The notes under the pieces were generated by a model, which saw only the letters and a list, made by a program, of their open reading frames with translations, was not told the DNA's origin and made no database searches. Positions 11,813-23,112 of a stretch of DNA of 64,000 nucleotides are shown one piece after another. Positions within the stretch are counted from its first letter, which is position 1, and each line of letters opens with the position of its first letter. The stretch is from Orientallactaga sibirica (taxonomy: Eukaryota > Chordata > Mammalia > Rodentia > Dipodidae), in contig JAEOAD010000603.1 in assembly GCA_036365145.1 (NCBI GenBank), positions 930,001 to 994,000 of the forward strand, read 5' to 3'. The position numbers and the translations under genes are program-made.

Positions 11813-11934
11813 ACTTGGTTAATAGGTGAGTGCCCCCTTGAGGGATATCCTCCCCTTGGGGTTAATGGAATTCCTTGAGTCTTTACCCACGAAGTATTAT
11901 TTGCGCTTTAGGAGTTTTATATACAGTCTTTATT
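11813..11934 (+). mobile_element. Class II ERV: 5' leader remnant
   Basis: About 120 bases of leader remain, with a splice-donor-like AGGTGAGTG at about 11,825. The sequence then passes directly into L1 ORF2 at about 11,935. No gag or other gene and no 3' LTR remain, so the rest was deleted. Confidence 0.6.
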
Positions 11935-12032
11935 ATGTTGAGATTTAAACCCTTCATGCCTATTCTTTCCAGTGTTTTGATCATCAAGTGCTGTTGTATT
12001 TAGTCAAAGGCCTTCTCTGCATCAATTGAGAT
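11935..12032 (-). pseudogene. Old L1 no. 1: ORF2 fragment
   Basis: The words tttattatgttgag and gtcaaaggccttctctgcat caattgagatg match the younger L1 at 42,808-42,910. About 110 bases of L1 present in the younger copy are absent between 9346 and here. The fragment ends at the target-site copy GAGATG. Confidence 0.75.
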
Positions 12033-12442
12033 GTGCTGGGGTCCAGCCCTAGCATCAACAAGGGGTGAGACCATGAAGCTGAGATGAACAGGAGCAGCGA
12101 TAATGAAATGAAACTTAGGACATATTGGTATAAGCTGACAGGTCAGGCTTCAGCAGCGAGCCATTTTGCTTCTCTCTCTCTTATTCACTCTCTCTCTCAC
12201 ACTCAGTCTCCCATTCATTCTCTTTCTCTCTCTTCTTTATCTTTTTCATTTTCTTTTTCTCCTTCCCTTTCATTCTCACTCTCTCTCTATGGCTTTTCTC
12301 TTGCTCGCTTGCTCTTGCTCACTCACTCTGCTGCTTCTTGCCACAAAACCTCAGTCTTTTATTTTTTTCATACAAGGAAATAGGATTCAAAAGGAAAAAG
12401 GCAAAAACAAAACTGTTTCCAAATTTGACACACATACATAAC

Positions 12443-12644
12443 CTTTAAAATTACAAATACATAATGTTTCCAGGAAAGTTAACCCAATCCCTTACAATCT
12501 TTATGAGCAAACACTATGCACCATTAGCTCTGAAAAACATCTTCTTTAAAATTACAAATACATAATGTTACCAGGAAAGTTAACCCCACCCCTTACAATC
12601 TTTATGAGCAAGCACTGTTAACCATTAACTATAAAAAACACCTT
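12443..12644 (-). repeat. 101-bp tandem duplication in U3
   Basis: Two adjacent copies start ctttaaaattacaaataca at 12,443 and 12,544. They share the words ataatgtt-ccaggaaagttaaccc and cttacaatctttatgagcaa. The repeat sits about 80 bases upstream of the poly(A) signal in the sense direction, which is where retroviral enhancer repeats lie. Enhancer function is inferred from position only. Confidence 0.8.
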
Positions 12645-13133
12645 TGAAAAGCACCTTGACCAATTCTTTTTTGAATAACAGGGCACTAGATCCTTGCGGT
12701 TTCTTTTTCATTCTTTGTTAAATGTTGATCCTATTTTCAGTTGCAAGTTAGCAAAGGTGAGAGACAGATTGGCTACCACAGATGCCCATTATTCAATTAT
12801 AGTTAACTCAGTTAGTCTTTCTTTTCCGTTCTGCAAGCAATACTTTATAACTTAATCATTACATTCAACTTTCATTTGCTAAGCATATGCCTGAATTAAA
12901 TCTTTATGAAGTTGTATTTTCTCATCTTTTGGATAAACAGTCATAGAGTCTCAAATCCCTAACAGCTAAATAATAAAACCTAACTCATCAGCCCATTTTC
13001 CTCTGTAGTCTCTCCTGTCCCAGATCCTAAGTCTCACTCTCCCACTCTTAGGGTCACACTGATATTGACCACCTGGAGGAAGCAAGCTTTTAGGATCAAA
13101 TCTATGCCCCTCATGAGTAGCCTGAGGGGGCTC

Positions 13134-13361
13134 TCACCATTTATTGTTGTAATAAATTCCATTGTTTTCCACTGGATTTTTTGTTTGATCTGGGAACACA
13201 TCTCCTATTGCCTGCATAATACTATTCCACAAAATTGCCTCATCAGAAGCTGGCAGTATGTCTAACACCTGGGGGTCATGGCTGGCCTGCAGATCATTCA
13301 CAGAAGAGAAAGAACAAGCCAAGATAAGGATAGAAATCAGAAAGATCATGGCAACAAACAT
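13134..13361 (-). pseudogene. U3 open reading frame with signal-like N terminus
   Basis: A 75-codon frame starts at the first ATG after an in-frame stop, about 130 bases inside the LTR's sense-strand 5' end. Residues 4-18 are strongly hydrophobic (AMIFLISILILACSF), like a signal peptide or signal anchor. The remainder is polar and acidic with several N and D residues. After the TGA the same frame stays open for another 55 codons, ending at 12,966, so the stop may be a nonsense mutation in a longer ancestral frame. I do not recognise the product. An env leader, an LTR-encoded accessory protein and chance are all possible. Confidence 0.4.
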
Positions 13362-13498
13362 GAGCTATACAGCTGAAAGAAGTAGATGTCCTTGCCAAGC
13401 TAAATGAGCCAAAGGAGACCATAGAGTCGGATCCTTGTCAAGCGACGCACTGGGTTTTGACTCAGACTTTTTGGAGCATGCCGTTCATGGCAGAGATG

Positions 13499-15250
13499 AG
13501 CATGTGATACTGATGGTTAAGTTTCTTTATGTGGTGTATTATGCTGACTGAATTCCATATGTTGAACCATCCCTGCATTCCTGGAATGAAGCCTACTTAG
13601 TGAAAGTGGATCATGTTTTTGTTGTTGTTTGTTTTTATATGTTGTTGAATTTGGTTTGCAAGGATTTTGTTCAAGATCTTTGCATCTAAGTTCATCAGGA
13701 ATATACAGCTATAGTTTTCTTTTCTTGTTTCATTTCTGTCTGGTTTCAGTATTAAGGCGATGCTGGCTTGATACAAGGAATTGGGTAGTATTCCATGGTC
13801 TCTGATTATGTGAAACAGTTTGAGAAAAATTGGTTTTAGTTCTCCAATGAAGGTTGGATAGTATTTGGCTGAGAAGCCATCTGGTCCTGGACTTTTCTTT
13901 TGGGGGAGGTTTTTGCTTATGTTTTCAATCTCCATGGATGTGATAGGTTTATTTATAAGATTAATATGCTCTGGGTTTAGTTTGAGTCAGTGGTATATAT
14001 CTAGGAATTTTTCCATTTCTTCCACATTATTCAATATTGTGAAGTAGAAGTTTTGAAAGTATGCCCATTGATGTCTGTTGTGATCTGTCCTTTTTCATTT
14101 CTGAGTTTGTTAATTTGAGATTTCTCTTTTTGTTGCTTTATCTAATTGCCCAGGGGTTTGTCAATCTTGTTTATTTTTTCAAAGAACCAGCCTTTGTTCA
14201 ATCTATATTTTGTTTTCTTAGTTAGTGATTCATGAATTTCTGCTCTAATCTTGATTATTTCTTTCAATCTGGAGCTCTTTGGGTTATAGTCTACTTGTTT
14301 TCCAGTGCCTTAAGGTGGGCAGTCACTTAAAAAATTTGGGATCTCTCTGTCTTTGTAATGAAGGCATTTATTGCTATGAATTTTTCCCTTAGGACTGTCC
14401 TAATTGTGTCCCATGAGTTTTCATAGGTTGTATTTACATTATCATTCAGTTCTAGTAATTTTACAATTCTTTTTTGATTTCTTCCATGTCCCATTCATTG
14501 TTTCAAACTGTGTTGTTTAGTCTCCAGAAGCTTATGTAGTTCTTGATGTGTTTCTTGTTAATTTCTAGCTTTAAAGCATTGTGATCTGACATGATGCAGA
14601 AAGTTACTTCAATTTTACTGACTTTATGGAGGCATGCTTTATGACCTAATATATGGTCAATTTTGGAGAAGGTTCCATGGGCTCCTGAGAAGAATGCATA
14701 TTTTGCAGAGTTTGGGTGGAAAGTTCTGTAGATGTCCATTAGGTCTAGTTGACCTGTGATGTTGTTGAACTCTATTATTTCCCTACTGATTTTCTGCTTG
14801 GTTTATCTGTCTATTGATTATAGTGGAATATTGAAGTCTCTGACAATGATGGTGTTGATTTTTATTTCTGCTTTGTTTTCAAGCAGATTTTGTTTTATAA
14901 ACTGTGTTGCACCTGTATTTGGTGCATATATGTTTTTGATTGTGATGTGCTGATGTTGGATCATTCCATTGATCAGTAAGAAGTGGTCTTCTTTGTCCTT
15001 TTTGATTACTTTTATTTTGAAGTCTATTTTATCCAGATATTAATATGGCAATACCTGCTTGTTTTTTATTCCCATTTGCTTAGAATATCATTTTCCATCC
15101 TTTCACACAGAGGAGGTATCTATCTTTAGTGGTGAGGTGGGTTTCTTGAAGACAGCAGATAGAAGGGCCTGATTTTTTTGATCCACCCTGATAACCTGTG
15201 TCTTTTGATGAGTAAGTGAAGATCATTAATATTTAAGGTTATTTCTGTGA
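13499..15250 (-). pseudogene. Old L1 no. 1: ORF2 N-terminal half (RT start and endonuclease)
   Basis: The minus-strand frame at 13,597-13,935 contains [14 protein letters not shown] and [17 protein letters not shown], the start of the L1 reverse-transcriptase domain. The frame at 14,503-14,739 contains [28 protein letters not shown] and SDHN, the C-terminal part of the APE-type endonuclease. Stops and frameshifts separate the pieces. The order matches 42,900-44,688 in the younger L1. Confidence 0.85.
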
Positions 15251-15878
15251 GGTTTAAATTAATCCCAGCCATGATGAGGTGTTTTATGACCTCGGGTGCT
15301 TTCTTGTGTTTTGTACTATGTTGAACCTGGTCAGTTTTAGTTTTGTAATCTTCTTATTGGCTCTTGAGATTGGTTTGAATGCTGCGTGAAGGAGTATTCC
15401 TTCAAGTATTCTCTATAGGTTTGGCTTTGTGTTCATATAATCATAGAGTTGACTTTTTTTTCATGGAAAATTTTCCTTTCACCATCTATTATGAGGGATA
15501 CTTTTGCTGGGTAGAGTAGCTTCAGTTGTAAGCCATAGTTGTTTAGACTATGAAGTGTTCCATTTCAGGAACTTCTGGCTTTCAGAGTTTCCAGTGAGAA
15601 ATCTGACATAATTCTGATGGGATTGCCTTTGCATGTTATGAGTTGTTTCTCTCTTGCTGCTTTTAATACTCTCTCTTTTGTTTTCACTGTTAATAATTTT
15701 AACTATGATGTGCCTTGGAGAGTTTCTTCTTTGGCCCTGTCTGCTTCGTGTTCTGTGGACTTCTTATATCTGGATGGGCCTCTCTTTTGAGAGATTGAGT
15801 ACGTTTTTATCAATAATTTTGTTGAACATGTTCTCTATGCCTCTGACCTGCATTTCCTCTCCTTCTGGTATGCCTATT
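15251..15878 (-). pseudogene. Old L1 no. 1: ORF2/ORF1 junction and ORF1 C-terminal part
   Basis: The sequence aligns by eye with 44,800-45,290 of the younger L1 (agtattccttcaagtattct, ttcccatcta-type block, gttgagaattttgttgaaca type words). This places the end of ORF1, the RNA-binding chaperone of the L1 particle. No long frame survives. It is cut by an LTR at 15,879. Confidence 0.65.
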
Positions 15879-16252
15879 TGTAGCAGACCGCTTCAAGTTC
15901 ACTAAGAATCAATGTCCAGACTAGGAACAGTTTTGAAGGAAAGGATTTATTGAATTTTATAGATCCAGGGGAAGTTCCATAATGGCAGAAGAAGCTGGCC
16001 TTCTCTTGCAGGACCAGGATAGAGAGAGGAAAGGCCAAAAGACAATAGCCAAACAATACAGCACACTTGAGGAACTCCAGCTAGACACACTTTGCATATC
16101 TTTAGAATGGAATCTCAAATTCACCACCATACCTTAGGGCTCAACCCTAAGATCTACCCAGTGACACTACCTCCAGCCAAGTGGCTGCAGATGCAAACTA
16201 CAGACTAATAAAATACTGAATATAAGAGGGGGACATCTATCCAAACTCCCAC
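15879..16252 (-). mobile_element. MaLR-type solo LTR
   Basis: The plus strand reads tgtagcagaccgcttcaagt ... ccaaactcccaca. This is the same family as the three LTRs at 31,088-34,816, sharing gaaggaaaggatttattgaa, gaagttccataatggcagaa and ctaataaaatactgaatata. The TGTGG-type start lies at the high-coordinate end, so sense is minus. It is more diverged than the tandem copies, and no clear target duplication remains. Confidence 0.75.
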
Positions 16253-16354
16253 ATCATGATCTGGATGTTGGTCGTTTGGGGGTATCTCACAGTCCCTTTA
16301 TATTCTGTCTTCCACACAAGTCAGTTCATTGATGAGGGGTTCTAGAGAGGTTTT
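16253..16354 (-). pseudogene. Old L1 no. 1: short ORF1 piece between LTRs
   Basis: About 100 bases (ctcacagtccctttatattc tgtcttcc...) fit the ORF1 middle region by position and by loose similarity to 45,305-45,380. They are isolated between two LTR elements. Confidence 0.45.
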
Positions 16355-16759
16355 TGTAAGGTTCAGGATTGACCAAGACCATTTGAACCACTCCAAGGCA
16401 AAGATGAAAGCTTTTATTTTGGAAAAGCACAAGTTGCCAGGACTGACCCACAAGACAGGAGCATGGCCAACCTGAGTTTTTCAGGTAGTGGGCTTCATAG
16501 GCTTCTTCAGTTGGGGGAAGGTGAGTAAGGGAAAGATCTCCTTTGTTCTTTACCTTAGCCATTTCAAATAGCTAGGGTGTGAGACAGAATAATGACCAGA
16601 CAAGGGGGCAGGAAACCATAAACTGGGGGCATTGTTTGGAAAGGAAGGGATTAATGGCTGGGCTGTTTCTTGAGGAATGTGAATAGTCCATTTCCTTGTC
16701 TCTATTGCCATCCTGCTGTCCTTGGTGACTCCATTTATGGGAGCCTGTCTGACCTAACA
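16355..16759 (-). mobile_element. Class I ERV: 3' LTR
   Basis: It is bounded by plus-strand tgtaaggttcagg ... gacctaaca and matches the LTR at 23,133-23,550 almost throughout. On the minus strand it starts TGTTAGGTCAGACAGGCTCC, and an AATAAA lies at 16,413-16,418, upstream of an R region containing gctttcatctttgcc. It is 3' relative to the minus-strand primer site at 23,113. Confidence 0.85.
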
Positions 16760-18234
16760 TTCTAGCCTTTTGTTAATGATAAGACAGGAAGGTTAATTTC
16801 TTCATGCTGACTACACAGATGATGAGTTCTTATGGGAGAGGCTGGATCATGCACTCAGTGGGTCTCCCTTCAGGGTAGGTGATGAGGAGGTAGTTCCTTG
16901 ATGGCTACAAGTGGCAGAGTGGTGAGATACATAGTGAGCAACCTCCACCTGCACCAGTGTAGCATGCTGTTACTACTTTGTCCTGCAAGAACCGGAGACT
17001 TCTCTCATACCATCTCTTTATTGAGCTGGCTTCTGTGCAGTCGCTGGCGACATCTATTATAAAGAAGGTGAGGGAGATGGGCTCTGTGCACCAAATGAGA
17101 GGATGGAAGGAAGAATTAAGGTGCTTGTTACCCTTGTCAACAGTTATGACATCAAAATGCCAGGTGCAGGGGAGGATGAACACCCAGAGGTGAAGGATAG
17201 AGGACTTGGGCAAGAGAGAGGAGGCAGAGGGACACAATTGTATTCAAGAGGATTTTGGGATCAGGGGAAAAGTAGGAACACAAGAGAGTTTAAGTTTGCT
17301 AGTGTCTCTTGGGGTGGCAGTGTACTTATCCCTGGATGAGATAGGGTAAGTGCTAAGAAATGAAGGGGGCTGAGGAATATCTCTGATTCTGGCTAAGGCA
17401 AGTGGGAGGAGCTGGGGTCAGGGTAGGTGAGTTAATCAGGAACAGGCAGAGTCAAAAGCCATGAGTTATAGTTAGAGTTTAGTATTGTAAGTCATCATCA
17501 GTCAGGGGAGCCTATTAGTCTGAATCATTGTTTATATTGTAGTTATATTTTTCTTATTGGGTACTTAAGACCATGTAGGCTGCCAGAGTTAACTGTATAT
17601 TTTTCAGATCAATAATGTTGCTGTAGGAGAGACTTTTAGGGACCTGTGAGGAGTTCTATGACTCTCAGAATTGCCATCTACTAGGATAAGCTCAAGGTTG
17701 TGCTAACCAAGTGGCCCTCCCTCTTTTGGGAAGTCTGGAGGACTGATTTTCCTGCAATGTGACTCTCCTGTTGCAGATACACTGACTTGGGGTTTATCTC
17801 CAGGTCTCCATATCTTCTCTGAGCAAGAAGATAGGTAACTTACCAGAAGCTAGAAGTTAGCACTGTCCCATCATCTCCTGTGGCCTTCTGACCTGGGAGC
17901 AGGAACCAAAATATTAGTTATCCTTTTAACTCCAATGTTTCCAATTGATTTTGGCATCTACATATGGTTATTAATTACTCAGAGAGACTGTACATAGCAA
18001 AACAGATTATTCAGAAAAAATGCAGAACATATCTGGTTAGCAAAGCAGATCTGGTTAGACAATGACACAATAGGTTAAAATCATTCTGATTAATATTTAA
18101 GTTTAGTTTTCAGGTGACAGTGTAAGCTATATCTGGGACATAGAAAGCATTCACATTCTATCTTTGAAGTATATGTCAGTTATACGTACAGGCAGTCCAT
18201 TTTAGTAGCCCTGAAAACAATATTTTAGCAATTT

Positions 18235-18459
18235 TAAAATTTTATTTATTTGACAGAGAAAGAAGGAGGGAGAGAGAGAGAGAGAAAGAGAGAAAGAGAT
18301 AGAGAATGGGCATGCCAGGGTCTCTAGCCACTGCAAATGAACTCCAGACACATGCATCACCTTGTACATCTGGCTAACGTGGGTCCTGGGGAATTGAACC
18401 TGGGTCTTTTGCCTTTGCAGGCAAATGCCTTAACCACTAAGCAAACCCTCCAGCCCCTA
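18235..18459 (-). mobile_element. B2-superfamily SINE inside the class I ERV
   Basis: A complete reverse-strand copy: ttttatttatttgacagaga tail, (GA)n tract, core (catctggctaacgtgggtcc) and tRNA-like head ending ccctccagcccc. Confidence 0.85.
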
Positions 18460-19155
18460 TTTGATCAATTATTTTATCAGTAACTTTAAGACAATTGATT
18501 TAATCTAGAAATTGTATGCCAGAAAAAGACAAGACAGCATAAAACTTAGCATCTGTTTGAAAACAACTTTGACTAGTCTGTATATCAATGCCAGTATCAA
18601 TTACTCTCCAAATTAGAAGCAGAACAGCAATTTAAGATTATCTTTTAGGGCATGAAACATGTCTTAAGTATCAATATCTCTATACATAATGAACTTAAGC
18701 TAACAGAAATGAGACAACTAATTATGTTAAGCTTTGAGACTGATTATACATAGCTTAAGAATAAAATAAAATTTGGTTATTGTTGAATTAAGCAAGCCCA
18801 ATTTTAACATATATTAAAGACAACATAAAACTTGGTTATTGTTGAATTAAACAGGTCTGATTTTAACATAAATTAGAGACAATATGACAGATATAAAGTA
18901 TTTTTTTAAATAAGGACCTTTTACAATTTTAAGGCTTAACTAAAAATATATTTATGACAGTTATATGAAGCTTAGACAAACTATATTAATATTGTTTATA
19001 TACAGTGGATTTCCCTAAGACATGGGGAGCTTTTTCAGTTTTTCTAAGAACAATATTACAATAAATCACCTTTTATAAGGCTTAGATTATAACCTCAGTG
19101 ATAATCACCCAGCAAACCCAGCATGAATGAACAAGACAAGAACCATCATAAAATT
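18460..19155. other. AT-rich ERV interior, nothing recognised
   Basis: This is probably decayed proviral sequence. A short imprecise direct repeat (aaacttggttattgttgaat, seen near 18,771 and 18,827) is present. No open frame of note. Confidence 0.4.
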
Positions 19156-19157
19156 AC

Positions 19158-19205
19158 AGAGCTGTAGCCAGGCATGGTGATATACGCTTATGGATAGCCA
19201 AAACA
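19158..19205 (+). mobile_element. B1 SINE 5' fragment
   Basis: Only the start of B1 is present (gccaggcatggtgatatacg). It then breaks off into other sequence. Confidence 0.5.
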
Positions 19206-19276
19206 TCATGTTCTTTGTATAAACCAAATTATAATATTACAATATCTGGCAAAGTCTGATATTAAATTGAAGGCAC

Positions 19277-19443
19277 ATTGCTGGGCATGGTGATGCACTC
19301 CTTTAATTCCAGCACTCAGGAGGCAGAGGTAGGAGAATCACTATGAGTTTGAGGACACCCTGAGACTCCATAGTGAATTCCAGATAAGGCTGAGGTAGAG
19401 TGAGACCTTACCTTGAACCCCCCCACCCCCCCCCCCAAAAAAA
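19277..19443 (+). mobile_element. B1 SINE
   Basis: A complete plus-strand B1: gggcatggtgatgcactcct, ccagcactcaggaggcagag, gagtttgaggacaccctgag, ending in C-rich then A-rich sequence. Confidence 0.85.
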
Positions 19444-20187
19444 TAAGGCACATGAGGCTACAGACAGTAAACTATGAACAAGAAAACTATATTATATAGT
19501 GACATTTTTGGCTTAAATTTGAAGACATGAAAAACGTTACAATTTTTTAAAGTTCATCAGAATTGGGATATATATATATGGAGAGAGAGAGAGATTAGCA
19601 CTTTTTAGAAGTTAAATAAGATGTCCATCCAATCTATAAGTCAGTTTTTGAAATTAATTCAACCATATTTAATAAACCCAAAGAATAGAGGAACTGGACT
19701 AAACTTCCAAGATCTAATGAAAAAAGAGACAAGTCTCATGGAAAAGAGAGGGAATGGGCATGTCAGGGCCACTTGCCAGTGTAAACAATCACCAAATACA
19801 TGCTCCACTATGTGCATCTCTCTTGGCAAACAATCACCTTTATCTGCTGAGCCAAAAAGAAATATTTTCAATCTACTCCAAATCAATTTTATAGAAGTAT
19901 AGTGGATTCCAAACATACACAAAATTAACCAAACATTAACCAACACTGTAATTTTGTCTGTGGCACTTTGGTAAACTTGCTCAGGAATGATGTAAGTTAA
20001 ATCTGAAGTATTAAGACTGATTGTTGGAGGTATTGAGGAATTACATCTTAAATCACAATATAACTTTGTTTAGAATTTTCTTTTTCTGCTCATCCTCAAA
20101 TAAATAGTTTCCAAGTGTATGACAGATAAATACTGTTTAGTGTCTCCAAATGTGATATATTTACCTTATAAAATAGGAAAAGACCCA

Positions 20188-20332
20188 GGTGTGGTAGCAC
20201 ACGCCTTTAATCCCAGCACTCAGGAAGCAGAGGTAAGAGGATTGCTGAGAGTTAGAGGTCATCCTGAGACTACATAGTGAATTCCAGTTCAGTCTGAGCT
20301 AGAGTGAGACCCTACCTCAAAAACACAAAAAC
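20188..20332 (+). mobile_element. B1 SINE
   Basis: A plus-strand B1 (caggtgtggtagcacacgcc, tttaatcccagcactcagga, gctagagtgagaccctacct) with an AC-rich tail that runs directly into another SINE. Confidence 0.85.
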
Positions 20333-20578
20333 AGGGCTGGAGAGATGGCTTAGCAGTTAAGGTGCCTGCCCGCTAAGCCTAAGAATGCTGGTTCCAATCT
20401 CCAGGTCCCACTTTTAGCCAGATGCAAAGTGATGCAAGGGCGCAATGCTGCACTTGCCCACAAGGGGGTGCATGCATCTGGAGTTCATTCACAGTGGCTG
20501 AGAGGCTGCTGGTGCACCCATTTTCTGTCTGTCTTCATCTCTCTCTGTGTCTCTCTCCAAAAAAAAAAAAAAAATCAG
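20333..20578 (+). mobile_element. B2-superfamily SINE, long form
   Basis: It starts gggctggagagatggcttag, followed by the long-form middle (agtgatgcaagggcgcaatg), the CT-rich part and an A run. It abuts the preceding B1, so the pair may be an insertion into a B1 tail. A CTCF-like core CCACAAGGGGGTGC lies at 20,459-20,472. Confidence 0.85.
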
Positions 20579-21095
20579 TAAAAATAGGAAAAGAGAGTAG
20601 ATGAGTAGATAATTCATCTGAGACTTTGTTTTTATTATTTTGAAGCAGAGTTTTAGATATAATACTTTAGGAGAGAATTAAATACTAATGAGCACAATTT
20701 TTCCTTAAGATTTAGTTTAAAAAGGTTGACAAATAGAGGAACTTAGCTAACTTGGTTGGGTACTCTAAATTTAGTCTTTCATAACCATTATTATGACCAG
20801 ATTAACATGAATGAGTTAAAGTTTTAAGTTTAAAACCTGAATACCATAGCAACCTGTTACCAGCCAGGGCCATGCTTTGTTAGTCTGATTTAAGCCCTAG
20901 GAAAATAGTCATACTTTCACTTTACAATCTATATAATCACTCTGTAACAGTCTTTAACATCCAACATTTAGTTTTCTCTCCAGTTTATCTTCTTTAGTCA
21001 GTTCATCTCATAACTACCAAGAAAAACTTTTATTGTCCTTACCTTAAGACTTTTAATATGACCATTTAAGATTTTTTTCCTCAAAAGGCCTTTTG

Positions 21096-21139
<44 letters not shown>

Positions 21140-22039
21140 AGAGTAGGCCAGATTTGACCTATAGTATTTACCCAGAATAAGTATATAGATTTTATCATTT
21201 ATTCATTTGGGAATTTTATTTCTTATAACTTTCCTGAAACACATTTTTTAAAGTATGAAAGCAGATTCAAACATTATTATAAATTTTAGAAATTTTCTTA
21301 CAAACCCAGTATTGAGTACTTCTAAATTTAAATATAAATCTTGAGACTATTTTTCTGTTAGTAGTTTCATAGAAGCATAGACAGATAAAGTAAACATAAA
21401 AATAGTTACTTTTTTTTTTTTTTATTAAGAAGTCCCCATCTGTTCACAGCTACTTGGCATTCATTCACCTATTATGCTGCTTGGGAAAAGATTCTGAGAT
21501 TTCCTGTGCCTGTAGCCCCCCAGTTCTGCACTGTAGGGAAGCTAAGAAAGATCCATTAGGGATTTTCCTGGGGTAGCATAAACACCAGAGAGATCTGTGT
21601 TGGCCTCTGTGTCCAACAATGGCCACTGGCCATCTTCAGAAGAAGCCCTTCAGGGGAAAGCATTAAGTAACACATTGCAGGTACATCTGCCTGGACTGGC
21701 CCAGAACTTAAATTATTTTTGATCTACCTTTTTGTCCCTGAGGAATACAGTGGGACAGCATAACTCCCCCATTACATTCAGTGTTTCTTCTGGGGGGGGG
21801 ACACTCAACAGTAAAATTTGGCCATTCTGTCTTTCTGTCTAGTACATTGGGCTTGGTGGAGAGCATCCCCCACAAGGAAATGGCACTGTATAGATCAGAA
21901 ATCATTCTATATCCTTAGGGCTGTGAACCATATATACACTCACATACACACATTCATGTCAAGTGCACTTTTCATACAGAACCCAACCATTTCCCCCTCA
22001 CACATTCATTCATTCATTTAGAAGCTATGCATTTTTAAG
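20579..22039. other. ERV interior, no clear gene
   Basis: An AT-rich first part contains a T run of about 35 bases (21,100-21,134). The part at 21,420-21,830 is less AT-rich and may be decayed gag-pol sequence on the minus strand, but I can assign no motif with confidence. Confidence 0.4.
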
Positions 22040-22233
22040 TTTGTTTTTATTTATTTATTTGAGACACAGAAGGAAAGAGAGAATGGGCATGCCACAGCCT
22101 TTAGGACTGCAAATGAACTCCAGATGCATGCTCCCCCTTGTGCATCTGGCTTACTTGGGACCTGGATAATTGAACCAGGTTCCTTAGGCTTCGCAGGCAT
22201 ATGCCTTAACCACTAAACCATCTCTCCAGGCCA
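22040..22233 (-). mobile_element. B2-superfamily SINE inside the class I ERV
   Basis: A reverse-strand copy: tttttatttatttatttgag tail, very short GA part, core (ccccttgtgcatctggctta) and head (ccactaaaccatctctccag). Confidence 0.85.
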
Positions 22234-22360
22234 GAAGCTATGCAATTTCATTTTAAGTTTCTATTCTAGTTACAACTCTGGAGACAGAAATCAAACCTTG
22301 TTAGTGGGAGCATGATAGATCAGAGAGAAGACTGTGGATGCAAAGCAAAAAATTTTTAGG

Positions 22361-22549
22361 TCATTTGCTTGTACATTGGTAGTTTTCTAAATTAGTGAGA
22401 ATTTGTACATCAAAAGTACTATATTTAGGGCCATTGTCTGGCTTATATTGTGGCCAGGCAGAGTTGCAGAGAAAGATCAGATGAAGAGGTTTGATGTTGT
22501 CCAAGAGTTTTAGAGACTTTAAGCTCTTAAGGAGACAAGGAAAGAGCAA
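22361..22549 (-). pseudogene. gag: Gag matrix-like remnant of the class I ERV
   Basis: The 62-codon minus frame contains AWPQYKPDNGPKYSTF followed by DVQILTNLENY. This pattern (a W-P-Y-x-L/P-x-N block, then a hydrophobic ILT-L-N motif) is typical of the matrix part of gammaretrovirus-like gag. It lies about 560-770 bases downstream of the primer site in the sense direction, where gag is expected. The frame is broken on both sides. The assignment rests on a short motif. Confidence 0.5.
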
Positions 22550-23112
22550 AACAAGGGTGAGAGAAAGGAACCAGGGCTTAAGCTTGGTTTACATAGAATA
22601 CTAGTATGACTACCTGGCCCATTAGGGTGAAAGGAGCCTGCACCTCCCACGTGGGCAGAGGTCACACCAGTCACAACAGTTGGCTTTTTACCCTGTTAGT
22701 GGGCAAGATGGGCACCTATGTTCCCTATGGCGAAAGTGGCTGGCACTGAAAGATGAGACCTCAGGAGGGAGAGGAGAGTGTCTTGAGATGGTGCAACCAA
22801 ACCAAAAAGCACCCCTTAGGGTGCGATAGACCAGAGAATGAGAGACCCGAGGTGTTGAGAGTGTGCCTTTCTCAAGACATGGGATTGGGGCCCAGAAGCA
22901 GGCAAGGGATATATCCTGGTCTGCTGGCCAACCCAAGAGGGACACTTGCTGAGAAGGAGGGAAGAAGAGGGAGGCCAAATTGTGGTGGCTGTGAAATCTG
23001 GTATCAGCCAAAGATGGTCCAAAGCCTTCAGAGGGTAAATGGCAGCTCTGAGGTCTGGTAGGGTGTGGGGAAAGGAGGTCTGGCCGCCAAAGAGCACAAC
23101 CAGAAGCCTCCT

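Larger units (their letters stand above)
12033..13492 (-). mobile_element. Solo LTR, 1.46 kb, 6-bp target duplication
   Basis: The element is bounded by TG...CA and flanked by perfect 6-bp direct repeats GAGATG (12,027-12,032 and 13,493-13,498). L1 ORF2 continues across the join. The minus strand is taken as sense because AATAAA occurs there at 12,358-12,363, leaving about 325 bases of R-U5 and an unusually long U3 of about 1.13 kb. U3 holds a two-copy 101 bp tandem repeat (12,443-12,644) and a 75-codon open frame. A 6-bp duplication fits class II ERVs. Its length and U3 frame recall the layout of betaretroviral LTRs such as MMTV, but no protein similarity is claimed. Confidence 0.75.
16760..23112 (-). 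mobile_element. Class I ERV: internal region, heavily decayed
   Basis: About 6.35 kb lies between the paired LTRs, a near full-length size before the nested SINEs are subtracted. A gag matrix-like remnant is readable near the 5' side (22,361-22,549). No convincing polymerase or envelope motif survives in any frame. Purine-rich sense sequence (aacaaaaggctagaa) directly precedes the 3' LTR and may be the polypurine tract. SINEs inserted at 18.2, 19.3, 20.2-20.6 and 22.0 kb, and T runs at 21,100-21,134 and 21,411, show that the provirus is old. A 110-codon minus frame at 16,905-17,237 has no recognisable domain. Confidence 0.7.

Noticed and set aside
13134..13361. Calling the U3 frame a superantigen
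   Set aside because: Only position and a hydrophobic N terminus are comparable. No sequence similarity was recognised.
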